Shown here: piece by piece, positions 1-10,155 of the stretch
How the letters are laid out: every line of letters begins with the position of its first letter
Position numbering within the stretch: position 1 is the first letter of the stretch
Assembly: GCA_015178975.1 (NCBI GenBank)
Contig: WHVD01000064.1
Coordinates: forward strand, 1 to 64,000
Length of the DNA stretch: 64,000 bases
Source: Hysterangium stoloniferum
Taxonomy: Eukaryota; Basidiomycota; Agaricomycetes; Hysterangiales; Hysterangiaceae
Direction of reading: 5' to 3'
Notes under the pieces: model-generated
Databases searched by the model: none
Told to the model about the DNA's origin: nothing
What the model saw: only the letters and a program-made list of their open reading frames with translations
Program-made: the position numbers and the translations under genes

Positions 1-602
1 TGCCGTGATTGGTGTGGCTAATATAGAACCGTCCTCGTTTTGCAGTACGATTCCTTCAACAATCCATTCCTCGCCCTTTAGATCTTCAACAAAAATAGGC
101 ACTAATCTGGCTGACTCTGGATCGATAGTGCAATCCTCCAAGGCTCACACGACTCTTTCAGTACGCACACCTTTATCGGGGAGAGAGGTGAGTTTGGATG
201 ACTCCTTCTCATGCCTCCCGAAAGGGCCTTATTGACGGTGAAGGTCAAAGGTTGAGGTTCCTTAGAAGAACTGGCTGGAATAAAACCCTGTCGTCCTGGG
301 AGAATAAGTCTAGATCCCAACGGCTGATCTCTTAGAGTACCAATTTCATAATTAATATGGAAGTCTTCTCCTAAAAGAATTGGCACCGTCATTCCTCTAA
401 CGACATAAGTTTCTGCCGCGAACTTCAGTAACATTCCACTGTCGTCCTCCAGGTAAATGGGAATATTAACATATCTGATAACCTTAGCGTTACCCGTGAG
501 CTGGATTAGACGTAACTTGAGTCCTTGTTTCAATTTATATATGCCCTGCAGCTCCTTGTAGAATTCCTCCGATATAAGGGAAAGATCCGCTCCCGTATCC
601 AT
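1..602 (-). pseudogene. pol: Retropepsin-like aspartic protease region of gypsy element 1
   Basis: The frame at 102-602 begins with MDTGADLSLISEEF, the D-T-G-A active-site loop of retroviral-type proteases, and about 70 residues on has VPILLGEDF, matching the conserved ILG-x-DF segment. The protease would process the Gag-Pol polyprotein in the particle. Downstream, positions 1-101 still encode plausible protein in another frame (VEDLKGEEWIVEG), so a frameshift lies around 100-170. The region between the zinc knuckle and protease (603-1121) is an acidic Ser/Asp linker followed by a Cys-containing stretch, split over frames. Reverse transcriptase must lie left of the window. Confidence 0.75.
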
Positions 603-1121
603 TCGAATTTTAACGTGTTCGGGTGAATCGGGAGTTCCTACATGACCGAAAACATGGAGCGCTGCGACTCCTTATGCTAGAGTAACCACTGGGAGGATCC
701 CGTTTTCGATAAAGGATCGTAGTATCCTCCTTCATCAGATGACTGGGACGAGGGTATTGGATTCGAGGCCTCTTACTTTCCTTGCGCAGGGACAAAATTA
801 CGCTCCTGCATTCACTTCGGCAAGGAACATGCTTCGAAGGGGAATCCAATACTGGATCATCATCGCTGTCCTCCGAATCCGAGTTCTCGTATGGTAGTAA
901 ATCGGGGGGTTCCCGGGATCAAACGGGAATGTGTCAACATCAGCTCCAGGCAAACAGAGCGAATTCGAACTGATTTGTTCGTGAGAATCTCCGGTCTGAC
1001 AGTAGTCCTCGGTCAGGCCTTCAAGGTCCTGCCGATGAGCACTCAGCCGGTCTCCTTTTTCGAAGAAATCTGTGGCGAGTATGGATACGTAAGCTTCAGA
1101 CAGAAGAGCTTCACCAGTCGT

Positions 1122-1553
1122 TCAATTTTCCTCCCTCACTAATTTGTCTTCGACATGGGGCGAATAAATGGAAACAAAAGTCAATTCGTCATCAGAGGTA
1201 TTTACTTGTCCTTGTATAGATAGTCCATGAACCGCTTCATATAACCTTTTCTCCTCAGCTTCCTCCGACATATCCTGTGCGGAGCATTTGTTGATAGAGA
1301 CATAATGAGACATTTTGCCAGCTTGAGGGCAGTCTATCTTAAAATGCTCCAGACTTCCGCATATCCAACATTCCTTGGTGGGTTTGACCGAACTCCTCTT
1401 GTTACTCCTCTCGAAGAACATTTTTCTGTGACGCTTTCCCTGTTTTGGATCAGCGACGTCCGGAACGGTCCTTCTCGTCAAGCCTCTCTCGTTAGTCTCA
1501 CTAACGAGAATATGGTTAGGTGAAGAGGAGTCACCGGTGACTCTAAGATCCAA
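1122..1553 (-). pseudogene. gag: Gag C-terminal part with CCHC zinc knuckle, gypsy element 1
   Basis: The frame contains CWICGSLEHFKIDC, a perfect C-x2-C-x4-H-x4-C nucleocapsid knuckle, about residues 62-75, preceded by a basic segment (KRHRKMFFERSNKR). This part of Gag binds the element RNA. It overlaps the previous Gag frame by 11 bases in a shifted frame, with no start codon of its own, so it was once continuous with 1543-2244. The shift falls near a short A run; decay and programmed frameshifting cannot be separated from one copy. Confidence 0.8.
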
Positions 1554-2244
1554 TTTCTTGACCCTCCGATAACATTACGCGCGGTTTCTGGAACCTGTAA
1601 CGTTCCCGATGTGTTTGGACCCAAGCATTAATCAGAGCTTCTTGCAGGTTATTAGCATAAGTCTGTAAACTCATGATATCATCGATGGGTTGTCCTTGAA
1701 GAAGGTAGAGCCATTCCGTAGGCAGTGTGAGAATGAGTCTGCGTGTCTCATCCCCTCTGTCCTGGTGGAACCCGTACAGGAAACGATAAAGTTTAACTCT
1801 CCATTGGATATAGTGGACGGGTGTCTCACGATCGTGACCGGCCTGTCGAAATTTCATAGCTTCCCATTCTAAGGCTAAGGATTCACGCCAACGAGTTCCG
1901 AGCAATCCTTTGACGATACCCCAAAGGAACGACCCATGAGATTGACTGAATTCAGTACAATGCTCACGGTCTAAAGTGCTCCACCAGACCTTAGCGTGCC
2001 CCTTGAGTCGTCTTGGCAGAGCAACTCCTAAGATCGCACTCATAGAGTCTGATATCTCCGCGAGACTCATGATATCCATGATATAGTCCAGGGCTTCGGA
2101 TTGAGCTCCATCGTATTCAGGGAGATCAGACCATTTGATCTTAAGGTCATTGGTGTTAAGAGTGACCTTCTTCTCCTTAGGTAAGTCGTCAATAAGTGCG
2201 CTAGCTCGAGACCGCATTGGAGTTCGAAAAGGGGTATTAGGCAC
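1543..2244 (-). pseudogene. gag: Gag core domain (retrotransposon gag family), gypsy element 1
   Basis: 233 codons resembling the retrotransposon Gag capsid-like core: KVWWSTLDREH followed by FLWGIVKGLLGTRWRESLA and an ETPVHYIQWRVKL segment, the usual W-x-x-L ... F ... L ... Y-x-x-R/K-L arrangement. It assembles the virus-like particle. Upstream the frame is readable without a start (Ser/Gly-rich, about 2245-2320) and joins the 480-residue N-terminal frame after a one-base shift at a run of five C. Confidence 0.75.
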
Positions 2245-2314
2245 TCCATTGTGGCATTCCCCACGTCCTGAGTTCCCTCCCCGGTCTGAAGTATTCGAAC
2301 TCCCAGATGAATCG

Positions 2315-3757
2315 CTAGGGGGTCCTCCCTGATGGCAAGAAAGGGTTTGAAGTGATCGGTAGAGAATGGCGGGGACCGTCTGGATTAAGCAATCCTCGAC
2401 CAGCGACTGGACCAGCTATGCCCTCAGTGAATGCCGTGGAGAAGGACGGTCGACCCTTGTTGGCGACTGATCGGTTTCTAAGAGTGGCCACTTCATTCAT
2501 GAAGTTAGAGCTGTTGGAGACTCCCTCAAATGTGACGCGAGAGCGGTGATCTCCCTGTAGAGGCGTTAGACCCGGTTCCATCGCGATTTGTCTCTCGATC
2601 TCCGTCGCGTTCGGAAGTCTACATGGCTGGGGTTGATGGAAGGGAACACAGACCTCAATCCTCTTCTCCTGAAGGCGTTCTATCACTTGCGTCCTCAAGT
2701 CCGGTGGAAAATCCTCCAATATTACAGGACGGTTGAGAGACTGCAGAAAACGAGTATCAGGGGACCGGTTTAAGTTGCGAACGAACGAATTGGTCGTGGA
2801 GATAGGCGAATCAGGGGCCTGGATCGAGTCGTTATAGGGGAGGAGTACCTCTAAAACCATCTTATCAAGCCTTCTTTGGTTTCGCTTCAACCGGCCTCTT
2901 AAAGTGAGGTATGCCAGCGATAGATTTGGCGTGACTCCATTGAGAGACTCCTCCAACATACGGATGTACATGTACTGGTAGTCAACCTTAGGCACAACAT
3001 GATCTCCGCTAAGCAGGACATGCAGGATCTGCAACACATCATCATGCGTACGAAGTGCTTCAAGGAACAGAGAAAACACCTCCCGCTTGAGAATTCTTCT
3101 TCCTCCTTCCATAGTGGTCGTCACCTCGTTCGACCATTCAGGAATCGATTGGGTCAAATCCTCAAGGTTCCCTGGTCGTGTGAATAAATCCCGCGCCGAT
3201 AGAATCGCTTGATAACACCCTAACCAGACTGCTACAGTCTCCGGTAGAATAGGGTAATCCGTACGGTACTCCTCCACGAAGGGGGTAACCTGATCCTCGG
3301 GGATTCGATTGGTGTAGTACATATCCCATTTGTAGTCGATGGGCTGGGCGTAAACCATATGACCTCCGAGGAACTGCTTAAGGATGACCTGTCTCGGAGG
3401 GAATCTGAGAACGGGCGTGGGTGCTTGATTAGACTCAACGTTAACTCCAGGGGTGTCCAACTGCTCGAGTAATGAACGTTCCTCAGGTGGATCGGGGGGA
3501 ATGTTCATTGACGATTCCGCTATTACTCCGGGGGAATCCTCTGGAGGAGGTGATCCTGGAGGAAGCTGGGGAATGTTCGTAGACGATCCAGCTACTACTC
3601 CGGGGGAATCCTCTGGAGGAGCTGATCCTTGAAAAGTCGACGAAGACTTCCTCAGGGTGACGTTACGGGGTGGTTCTAGGTTAAAAGATTTTTGACGAGG
3701 CATGGAGCTACCCGGCATTGATGAAGGCCTAGATGTTTGATTCTTGCCCGTAGTCAT
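2315..3757 (-). CDS. gag: Gag N-terminal region, gypsy element 1 (480 aa)
   Basis: Starts at an ATG 76 bases inside the 5' LTR. The first 110 residues are Ser/Pro-rich and hold a duplicated segment (APPEDSPGVVAGSSTNIP / PPPEDSPGVIAESSMNIP). A more globular part follows (about residues 115-380, with YAQPIDYKWDMYYTNRIPED), then a linker. The frame ends at TAG straight after a CCCCC run, and the Gag core continues in the +1 frame, so this is the N-terminal half of a broken or frameshifted Gag. No known enzymatic motif is visible. Confidence 0.7.
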   Translation of the reverse strand: MTTGKNQTSRPSSMPGSSMPRQKSFNLEPPRNVTLRKSSSTFQGSAPPEDSPGVVAGSSTNIPQLPPGSPPPEDSPGVIAESSMNIPPDPPEERSLLEQLDTPGVNVESNQAPTPVLRFPPRQVILKQFLGGHMVYAQPIDYKWDMYYTNRIPEDQVTPFVEEYRTDYPILPETVAVWLGCYQAILSARDLFTRPGNLEDLTQSIPEWSNEVTTTMEGGRRILKREVFSLFLEALRTHDDVLQILHVLLSGDHVVPKVDYQYMYIRMLEESLNGVTPNLSLAYLTLRGRLKRNQRRLDKMVLEVLLPYNDSIQAPDSPISTTNSFVRNLNRSPDTRFLQSLNRPVILEDFPPDLRTQVIERLQEKRIEVCVPFHQPQPCRLPNATEIERQIAMEPGLTPLQGDHRSRVTFEGVSNSSNFMNEVATLRNRSVANKGRPSFSTAFTEGIAGPVAGRGLLNPDGPRHSLPITSNPFLPSGRTP

Positions 3758-3818
3758 TCGCGTGTTCAGGTCTTAGTAGTCAAATAATAAGTTTTTCCTC
3801 GTAGGAAAAGAACGGTCC

Positions 3819-3833
3819 GGCCCAGATCACCAC
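3819..3833 (-). promoter_or_regulatory. tRNA-type primer binding site, gypsy element 1
   Basis: Directly after the 5' LTR end, read on the minus strand, is GTGGTGATCTGGGCC. It starts one base in with TGG, the complement of a tRNA 3' CCA, as expected for a tRNA-primed element. The tRNA was not identified. Elements 2 and 3 lack this and show a self-priming type site instead. Confidence 0.55.
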
Positions 3834-5289
3834 TGTGAAGAGTCGTTAGATTCTGACCGCTCAATATACGAAGAATAGTGTTTATTCAACTACTATTAGA
3901 GAGTATTGACCGTCAGTACAATACTATAGACTACTAGACTATTAGTACTAGTATATGAATGCACTGCACGCTTAAAGAGCAACTGTATAGTTGCTCGTGG
4001 CGGCTTAGAACCGTAAGATAATGAGTTGACCTTTTACGGTACAACTAGTAACTAGAAGTAAGTAAGATACTCAGCTAAAGACTGAGTATCTAGGATAGAG
4101 TAATAGTAGCACAAGTCGACTACAGTGTCGACGAGCGCAAAGTCTTGAAGGCGGAACTCGACCTTAGCGGTTCGAGTCCAAAGGCTATTAGTAGCCTAGA
4201 GATTGCTACCCTTATGGTAGCTGAGATACTACCCTTGTGTTACGACCCGGACAAATCCCGCCGGACTCCGGGCACTAACCCATACGCCCCCATGCGCCAC
4301 AAGCACCAATCGTCTGTTTATAGGATTTCCCGCCCGGACTCCGTTACGTCAAGACTCGTTACGTTCGACCTCAGTACGACACATATCAGTAACCGGACTT
4401 CCCCCGGACTCCGTCTCTGTCTATGTCCGTCTTCGTCCCACGCATCAGTCACCAGATCCCGCTCAGAATCCCATCACCGCTCTATTCGAGCCCCGTTCCC
4501 GTTTTAGTCAAATGACCTGTCACGATTAGGACTCCGCTCCCGCTCCGTTTCCCGTTATGGGTTATGCTTTGTCATGATTCGGACTCCGCTCCGTTCCGTT
4601 CCGTTCCTAACACCAAATTTGGTGTTTACATTTCCCGTTTGTGTTTTGTTAGTTTCGTTTTCATTATTACCGGATTAGTATGTTCATTCACTCCATGGTC
4701 TATTTAAACTGGCAGATGTTGTACATACAATCCAGTCAGAAAATTAGTTTAGATTCCCCCCTTTAATCTATATATTTTCCCTACTCTAATCACACCGCTT
4801 GCACTAGTCGGAGCCCACGGGTTCCGACGTATCTATCTCCCCCGACTATCTCGACTTACGACTCACGACCTCACGACCTACGACCTACGACCCACGAACC
4901 CCGCCCGGACTCCCCGGGATTTCCGTCCGCCTGTTCGAAATTGGACAACACGATCTAGCGAGGGCGCAGCCTATAAGCTGAAGCCAAGTCCTACCGGATA
5001 TCCCGCAGGTTTCTCACGAGACCCGCCCTGTGTGTGTATCCTAACACCTTGACACCTCTCGCTATTCGACGTCTGAGTCGTTACGAGGTGGTGTCTGCTG
5101 GGTAAAAAGTGTCTGTCTCTTTTGGCGCCGAGAGCGCCCATACGTATACACAAAGCTTCGAACTACGAAATCAAGGTGTGCTCGAAATATAGAAAGAATA
5201 TAAGAAAGAGAATAAAAGTCAAATAATAAAGTACTATAATCCCGCTATTATTCCTTAGTCCAGGTATGCATATATGCATACCCTTTACA
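3834..5289 (-). repeat. LTR family C, 5' LTR of gypsy element 1 (contains nested solo LTR A)
   Basis: On the plus strand it runs TGTGAAGAGTC...CCCTTTACA, closely matching 17855-19270. An inserted LTR A (4238-5046) splits it; the uninterrupted sequence is readable in the second copy near 19025. Without the insert it is about 640 bp. Near 5124-5138 it holds an inverted repeat GGCGC-CGAGA-GCGCC whose stem shows compensatory changes in the other C and E copies. Confidence 0.85.
4238..5046 (+). repeat. Solo LTR family A, copy 1
   Basis: 809 bp, TGTTACGACC...TATCCTAACA, flanked by the 5-bp target duplication CCTTG (4233-4237 and 5047-5051). The empty site is visible in the paralogous LTR C copy (CCCTTGACACC). 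It contains the shared LTR motif GCAGCCTATAAGCTGAAGCC near 4966-4985. The TATA box is decayed here (TATTTAAA near 4700). Confidence 0.92.
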
Positions 5290-6438
5290 GGTAGTAGTGA
5301 TTTCCAATTGTCTTGTTGGTAGTTACAATAGATGCGGATGTACTGTTCCAAAGTTTGATTCATGCGTTCGGTTTGGTCATCACCTTCCGGGTAATATCCC
5401 GAAGTGAAATGTAATTTCATGTCTAGTGCTTTTCCGAGTGACCTAAAAAAGGTGAGAGACAAACTCGGATCTGCGATCGGATGTGACATGTGATGGAACG
5501 CCATGCTTGGAAAATACATGGGTGATGAATAATTCGGCTAACTGTACAGATGTTATCGTGTCATATGTTGGAATGAAAATACTTTGCTTAGAGAGCCGAT
5601 CCACAACAACTAGGATTGCTGTGTGACCTTCGGATGCCAGTAGGTGCTCAATGAAATCCATAGAAATCGAGTTCCAAGGTTTTTCTGGTATCGGTAATTG
5701 TTTGAGTAGGCCATATGGTTTGTGTCGGTGTGATTTAGAACGTAAACACGTAGTACATGATTTACAATAGTGCTTAACAAAATCTTGGATGCCGGGCCAT
5801 GTATATTCTCTTCTAATGAGTGAGAGAGTCTTATTGAGGCCGAAATGTCCTGAGATCGGGAGATCGTGTTTGTGTTGTAGGATTCGCAGCTGAAGGGTAT
5901 CAGAATCCGGTACATAGATGCGATTGTCAAGTCTAATGAAACCTTGTGAGTCTAGTGACCATTGGGGTTGATCGGGGTTGGATGGGTTATCGAGGTGTGC
6001 TTTGGTGACTGGGTCTAATGGAATTGCTGATAGTATGTCTTGATGTAATTTTTCGGTATCCATAAGGATAACACTTTGCAAGACTGGATGAATGAGGTAA
6101 GTGGCTCGGATAGACATGGACAGTTGTTCTGATGAAAACATAGGCTTGAAATTATGCGGACTAACTGTGGCGTAGTCACTACTCCCCTCTTTAGGATAGA
6201 TGTCCCATTGTCTAGTCATAGCGTCGGGTTTTCCACCAAGGCAGCTGGGACAGAAGTGAATTACCATGTTGAAAGCAGAGAGGTATTTGGACCATTGAGC
6301 TTGTCGATGGGTGTACTTCACCATCGGTGTCCAGAATGGACAATATCGTAGCAAGCGCATAGTCCGAGGCATCAGTTTCCATGATGAGTTGAACGTCAGG
6401 CTTCCAGTGTGACAAAATAGGGGCAGATGTAAATGCAC
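5290..6438 (-). pseudogene. pol: Integrase with HHCC zinc domain, gypsy element 2, truncated
   Basis: After the end of RNase H, the HHCC domain is visible (ISGHFGLNKTLSLIRREYTW, then YCKSCTTCLRSK: H-x-H-type spacing with C-x2-C). The catalytic core has the first Asp (SMDFIEHL) and second Asp (TSDRRSEFVS; element 3 has SDRGS at this position). The frame shifts near 5450-5520 and continues as GKALDMKLHFTSGYYPEG, then stops after NWKSLL where the LTR of element 1 is inserted. The third catalytic acidic residue region is therefore separated by the insertion. Integrase would insert the cDNA with a 5-bp stagger, matching the duplications of this family. Confidence 0.85.
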
Positions 6439-6670
6439 TTTTCAATTCCTGGAATGCCATTCGGCATTCTTTGGAGAAATTCCACGGGGCATCTTTGTGA
6501 GTAAGACGAGTGAGCGGAATGGTAATTTTTGAGTAGTTGTGAATGAAACGACGATAAAAATTGGTGAAGCCTAAAAAGGACTGAATATCTTTAACCTTTT
6601 GGGGTTCTGGCCAATCTTGAATGACTTGAATTTTAGAGTCGTCCATGTGGAGACCATCAGGTCCCATCAT
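6212..6670 (-). pseudogene. pol: Reverse transcriptase thumb and RNase H, gypsy element 2
   Basis: Contains QSFLGFTNFYRRFIHNYSKI, the typical Ty3 RT connection, followed by the RNase H start ILSHWKPDVQLIMETDASDY with the catalytic E-T-D-A-S. Compared with element 3 the frame shifts after ILDTDGEVHP. The RNase H C-terminal part (LLRYCPFWTP..., then QWSKYLSAFNMVIHFCP) is read in the next frame. Confidence 0.85.
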
Positions 6671-7021
6671 AAAGCCTAAGTATTCAACTGTGTCGACATC
6701 AAAAGAAAATTTTTTACCATTCGCAAAAAGACCATGTTTTCGGAGTCTTCAGAGAACTTCACGGATGTGTTCATCATGAAGTGTAGGGTCTTCAGAGAAT
6801 ATGAGGATGTCGTCTAAGTACACAATGACAAAGACATCAAGGAGGTCGGAAAAGACAGTGTTGATAAAACATTGAAAGACCGACAGAGCGTTGGTGAGGC
6901 CGAAAGGCATCACTAACCATTTGAAGGAGCCATAGTGAGTGTGAAAAGCCATTTTCCATTCGTCACCTTCGGCGATCCGAACCAAATGATAGGCATGCTT
7001 GAGGTCTATCTTTGTATAGAT
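6671..7021 (-). pseudogene. pol: Reverse transcriptase palm with YLDD, gypsy element 2
   Basis: Frame 6749-6985 carries [18 protein letters not shown] and [14 protein letters not shown]; the YLDD box is the Y-x-D-D metal-binding motif of reverse transcriptases. It begins immediately after a stop at the 7022 boundary, where element 3 reads through ([13 protein letters not shown]). The region 6671-6748 encodes the following fingers and palm residues in a shifted frame. Confidence 0.85.
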
Positions 7022-8059
7022 TCAGGCCTTCCGAGGGGCATTGAGTAAATCAGAGATTAATGGTAATGGGTACTTATCTTTTTGGGTGATCGCATTTAGT
7101 CCTTGAAAGTCAATGCAAAGCCGAAGGGAACTGTCTTTTTTCTGAACGAATAGGACAGGGGCTCCATAAGGAGACTTTGAGGGTCGGATAAAACCTATAG
7201 CCAAATGTTCATCCAAGAAATCTTGGATAGCCGATAATTCGGACTGCAAAAGAGGGTAAACTGGGCCTAGGGGCAGATGTGAACCATCTTCAATATCAAT
7301 TTTCAAATTGTAAGGCCTGTGAGGGGCGAGTCGATCGGCTTTTTGTTTACTGAAGACATCTGCAAATTCATGGTATTTTTCGGGAACACCTTCCAAATCT
7401 GTGATTGGTTCGGTCACCGGGGATGGAAAGCGACCGGTGACTTCGTCAACTTTAAGATTGACTGTAAATGCTCGGGAGCCGTCCAACTTGATGGCTCTCA
7501 TAAAAGCTGCAGCGTTTATTAGAGAGATGGGCAGTGGAGAGCTCGGATTTGCCACAGGGGCCGGAGGTGCTGTAGAGGCCATATTTGCCGAAACAGGCGG
7601 AAATGGACCAGTTGTATTGGGTGCAGACGGGGTTCGGAAATGGATACTGCCCAATACCCAATCAATCAACAGATTGTAGCGGGTGAGCCAGTTATGTCCT
7701 AGAACCACGGAGCAGCTCGGGTCCAACTGTGTTACAAAAAACGTAACTGTCTGAAAGGTTCCACACGGGAACCAAAGTTGGAGTTCGCAGGCTTGCGAGA
7801 TTATGGAGTTAGAGGTACCATCAAAGAGTCGGAGTGGAATTGGATCTATTGCATAGGTTTTTAACTGATTTTTTCGGGAGAAACTTGTATCTATAAAACA
7901 ATGGGTTGAACCTGAATCTATGAGAGCTCGAAATGTGAGACTCCCGGGAGGTTCCGAAGTAAGATTTATGAACAAGGAATTAGGATCATACAAGGCGGAT
8001 GCGTTAAGGTGACAATTTTCCGGTGTGCGAGGACATTCAATGCAACTCTCCAACCGCAC
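7022..8059 (-). pseudogene. pol: Protease and N-terminal reverse transcriptase, gypsy element 2
   Basis: 345 codons. Residues about 45-135 are a retropepsin-like protease with active site [13 protein letters not shown] (D-S-G) and the later segment [19 protein letters not shown] linker leads to the RT N-terminus: [40 protein letters not shown] and the first catalytic Asp region LCIDFQGLN. It ends at a stop after LLNAPRKA. No ATG is needed: it was part of a Gag-Pol polyprotein. Confidence 0.88.
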
Positions 8060-8099
8060 GGAATCCAGAGAGTTGCTTAATCTTTTTTTGACTCGGCAG

Positions 8100-8828
8100 C
8101 TGGCTTAGCCGGTTGGGAGGTCATGGCTGTATTGGCCAATTGGGCTTTTGTGGCCTTTGGGCATGCAGCGACTCGGTGTCCAGGATCTGTGCACAACAAA
8201 CAAAAGTTGTTGTCCATTCGGCATTGCTTTTCCTGTGGTAGGAGCTTGCCATCAGAGCCGAGTTTGCCAGTTAAGTCGGGTTTGTCTTTATCTTGAGGCT
8301 TATTTGACTGTTTGCCCTTGCCTTTTTTGTCATTAGACCCTTTGTTCGGACTTCTTATCGGAGGTCAAGTTGCCACTGTTGTTGGTGTTTTGATTACCAG
8401 GCTTGTTGGCGTTCTTATTGTCCGATGATTTTTTGTCCGATGGGTTTTCGCGACTGATTTCCGAATGTTGTTCCCAGTAACGGGCATCTGCGTTTTGGGC
8501 TTTCAGATGCATGAGAGGGAGGGTCTTTCTTCGGTTTGCCGGTCTCTCCTTTGGAAACTTCGTCTTTGAGATGAGACGGGAGGCTGAAGTAAAATTGGTA
8601 ATGGAGGGCTGAATCACCCCAGTCACAATGCGTGGCGAGGTTGTTGAACTGGACGATGTAATCGGTGATGCACTGGGTGTCTTTCATTTTGAGATTAGAA
8701 AGTGCAGTTTCAGCATCGCCGGTTTGGTTGTAGGGATCGAAGTTGGTTTTGAGTTCCTCAACAAAGGCATCCCAACCGTGGAGCCAATCGGGATCTTCGG
8801 AGGTGAGGCCAGAAAATGCGGGTTCAAA
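8100..8828 (-). pseudogene. gag: Gag C-terminal half with CCHC knuckle, gypsy element 2
   Basis: Frame 8415-8687 continues the Gag core (DYIVQFNNLATHCDWGDSAL, then FSLPSHLKDEV), matching element 3. A Ser/Asn/Lys-rich linker follows (SSDNKNANKPGNQNTNN) in another frame. A knuckle CLLCTDPGHRVAAC is encoded at about 8165-8206. It is split by several frameshifts. Confidence 0.75.
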
Positions 8829-9380
8829 TCAGGCTGCTGCAGAATCCTTAAGGTATGAGAGTGTGAAGTTTACCTTTCGGTCATCTGTTGCGAATGCAGC
8901 CGGGCAGTCCCGAAAGTTGAATTGACATTGCATAAGAAATGTCAGCAATTTCTTTGGGTTTGAGCCAGTGAATGGTTCGGGTTTGTTAACTCGGGTTTGC
9001 CCAGGTTCCTTTTCCTTGATATTGCTTTTAAGGAATTCGTTAAGGGATCCTAGGGTACCTGAAAACAATTCCCATGTCTCTTCAGGATCGAGAGCTGGTT
9101 TCTTTTTTGCGGACTTCTTGGAACCACTAGCCTGAGGTTGGTCGCCATCCTCAGGTTTGTGTTCCAGAGCTGGTTGATTGTTAACCTCTTCAGTTGCTTC
9201 GGGTTTGGTTGCTTCAGTTACTTCTTCAGCATTGCCGGTAATCTCCACAAAGTGAGATTCTTCAGAGGTTTCTGGTAATGGGGTTCTCTGAGTAGCTCGG
9301 GCTGTATACAGGAAAGGAGACTTGAGAGTGGAAGATTCTGCTTTGCCACTTGGCTTGGCATCTTTTTTTCTCAGAGGCAT
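8829..9380 (-). pseudogene. gag: Gag N-terminal region, gypsy element 2
   Basis: ATG at 9380. A charged, low-complexity N-terminus (Glu/Lys/Pro-rich, residues 1-105) leads into the Gag core: KPEPFTGSNPKKLLTFLMQC, then FRDCPAAFATDDRKVNFTLS, matching element 3 closely. The frame is lost after SYLKDSAAA. Gag would form the particle shell. Confidence 0.8.
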
Positions 9381-9405
9381 GATTAAGTGGAAAATGCGAG
9401 TGTGA

Positions 9406-9416
9406 AATCAGAATAT
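9406..9416 (-). promoter_or_regulatory. Putative self-priming site, gypsy element 2
   Basis: Two bases after the 5' LTR, the minus strand reads ATATTCTGATT. This is exactly complementary, over 11 nt and no further, to AATCAGAATAT inside the same LTR (9708-9718 on the opposite strand). In S. pombe Tf1 the first 11 nt of the mRNA fold back and prime reverse transcription, so this is probably the same mechanism. No TGG-type tRNA site is present. Confidence 0.6.
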
Positions 9417-9418
9417 AC

Positions 9419-10155
9419 TGTTAAGAACTGAAAACTGACTAATGTTGGTGGCTGACAGGGACCGATCGGAAGGACTTGGCTTCAGCTTATGTGCTGCATC
9501 CAGCAAATATCCATAGTGTCCTTAAATTTCAGACGGGTGAAGACTAATCCTAAGGAGTTCCTTTTGGTGGGATACTGATCGGGACTGAAGGATAAGTCGA
9601 GTGTCAGGCCAAGGGGTTGGGACTGGGAGTGGGCGAGCGCATGCAAAGGCGGAAGAGGGGATCCTTAGTATGAGACTGCTACAGACGTATGAGGGTATTC
9701 TGAGTCGATATTCTGATTGCCTAGTAACTACAACTACAGCGGGTTCATATACAAGTAACAGGCGTCTAGAAATTACTAACGGGGAGAAAGGCGGAAAACG
9801 GTATTAACAATAAGCTTGACTAGGAATGGGAAGTTTATGATTAGTTTGGAGGCCGATGAGATAACCGAGAGCGGAATTATGAAAAAAGGAAATAGTTCGA
9901 GGACTACAAATATAGATAGACATATGTGAAGCATAGGATAGAACGGATCATGATAATAAAAGGGACGTATCAAAAGTTTAACCAGATAGTACGAGTATAT
10001 TTTGACATGGGCGTAAACGGAGTTTGATCATCGCGAAAGCATATGTCAGCTTCGGGGGCCGATGGTTTCTGATGTGGTGACTCGAATAGTAACTCAAATC
10101 ATCGATAAGTGGCGATAACCTCAGGGACCGATAGGGTTGCGACACGGTCGTAACA
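9419..10155 (-). repeat. LTR family D, 5' LTR of gypsy element 2
   Basis: 737 bp; on the plus strand it runs TGTTAAGAACTG...CGGTCGTAACA. It matches the inverted solo copy at 10238-10979. It carries the motif shared by families A, B, D and F (minus strand, around 9470-9500) and the 11-nt self-primer at 9708-9718. Confidence 0.88.

Larger units (their letters stand above)
1..5289 (-). mobile_element. Ty3/gypsy retrotransposon, element 1, 5' portion only
   Basis: Order on the minus strand is 5' LTR (3834-5289), tRNA-type primer site, Gag, zinc knuckle and aspartic protease. The rest of pol lies beyond the window start. The LTR right end (5289) interrupts the integrase frame of gypsy element 2, so element 1 is the younger insertion; its other flank is outside the window, so the target duplication cannot be checked. 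The reading frame is broken at least twice in gag and again before protease, so this copy looks inactive. It is a different lineage from elements 2 and 3: its Gag is much longer and it uses a TGG-type primer site. Confidence 0.85.
5290..10155 (-). mobile_element. Ty3/gypsy retrotransposon, element 2, degenerate (LTR family D)
   Basis: Minus-strand order is 5' LTR D (9419-10155), self-priming site, Gag, CCHC knuckle, protease, reverse transcriptase, RNase H and integrase. The integrase is cut by the LTR of element 1 at 5289/5290, so its C-terminus, any chromodomain and the 3' LTR lie left of the window. Protein similarity to gypsy element 3 is high throughout (for example the shared segment [10 protein letters not shown]). 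At least six frame disruptions are present. Its right flank (from 10156) is H1 helicase sequence, so it inserted into Helitron H1. Confidence 0.9.

Noticed and set aside
4145-4507. ORFs of 60-140 codons inside LTR A copies
   Set aside because: They recur in each LTR A copy with frame changes and no motif; LTR-internal chance frames.
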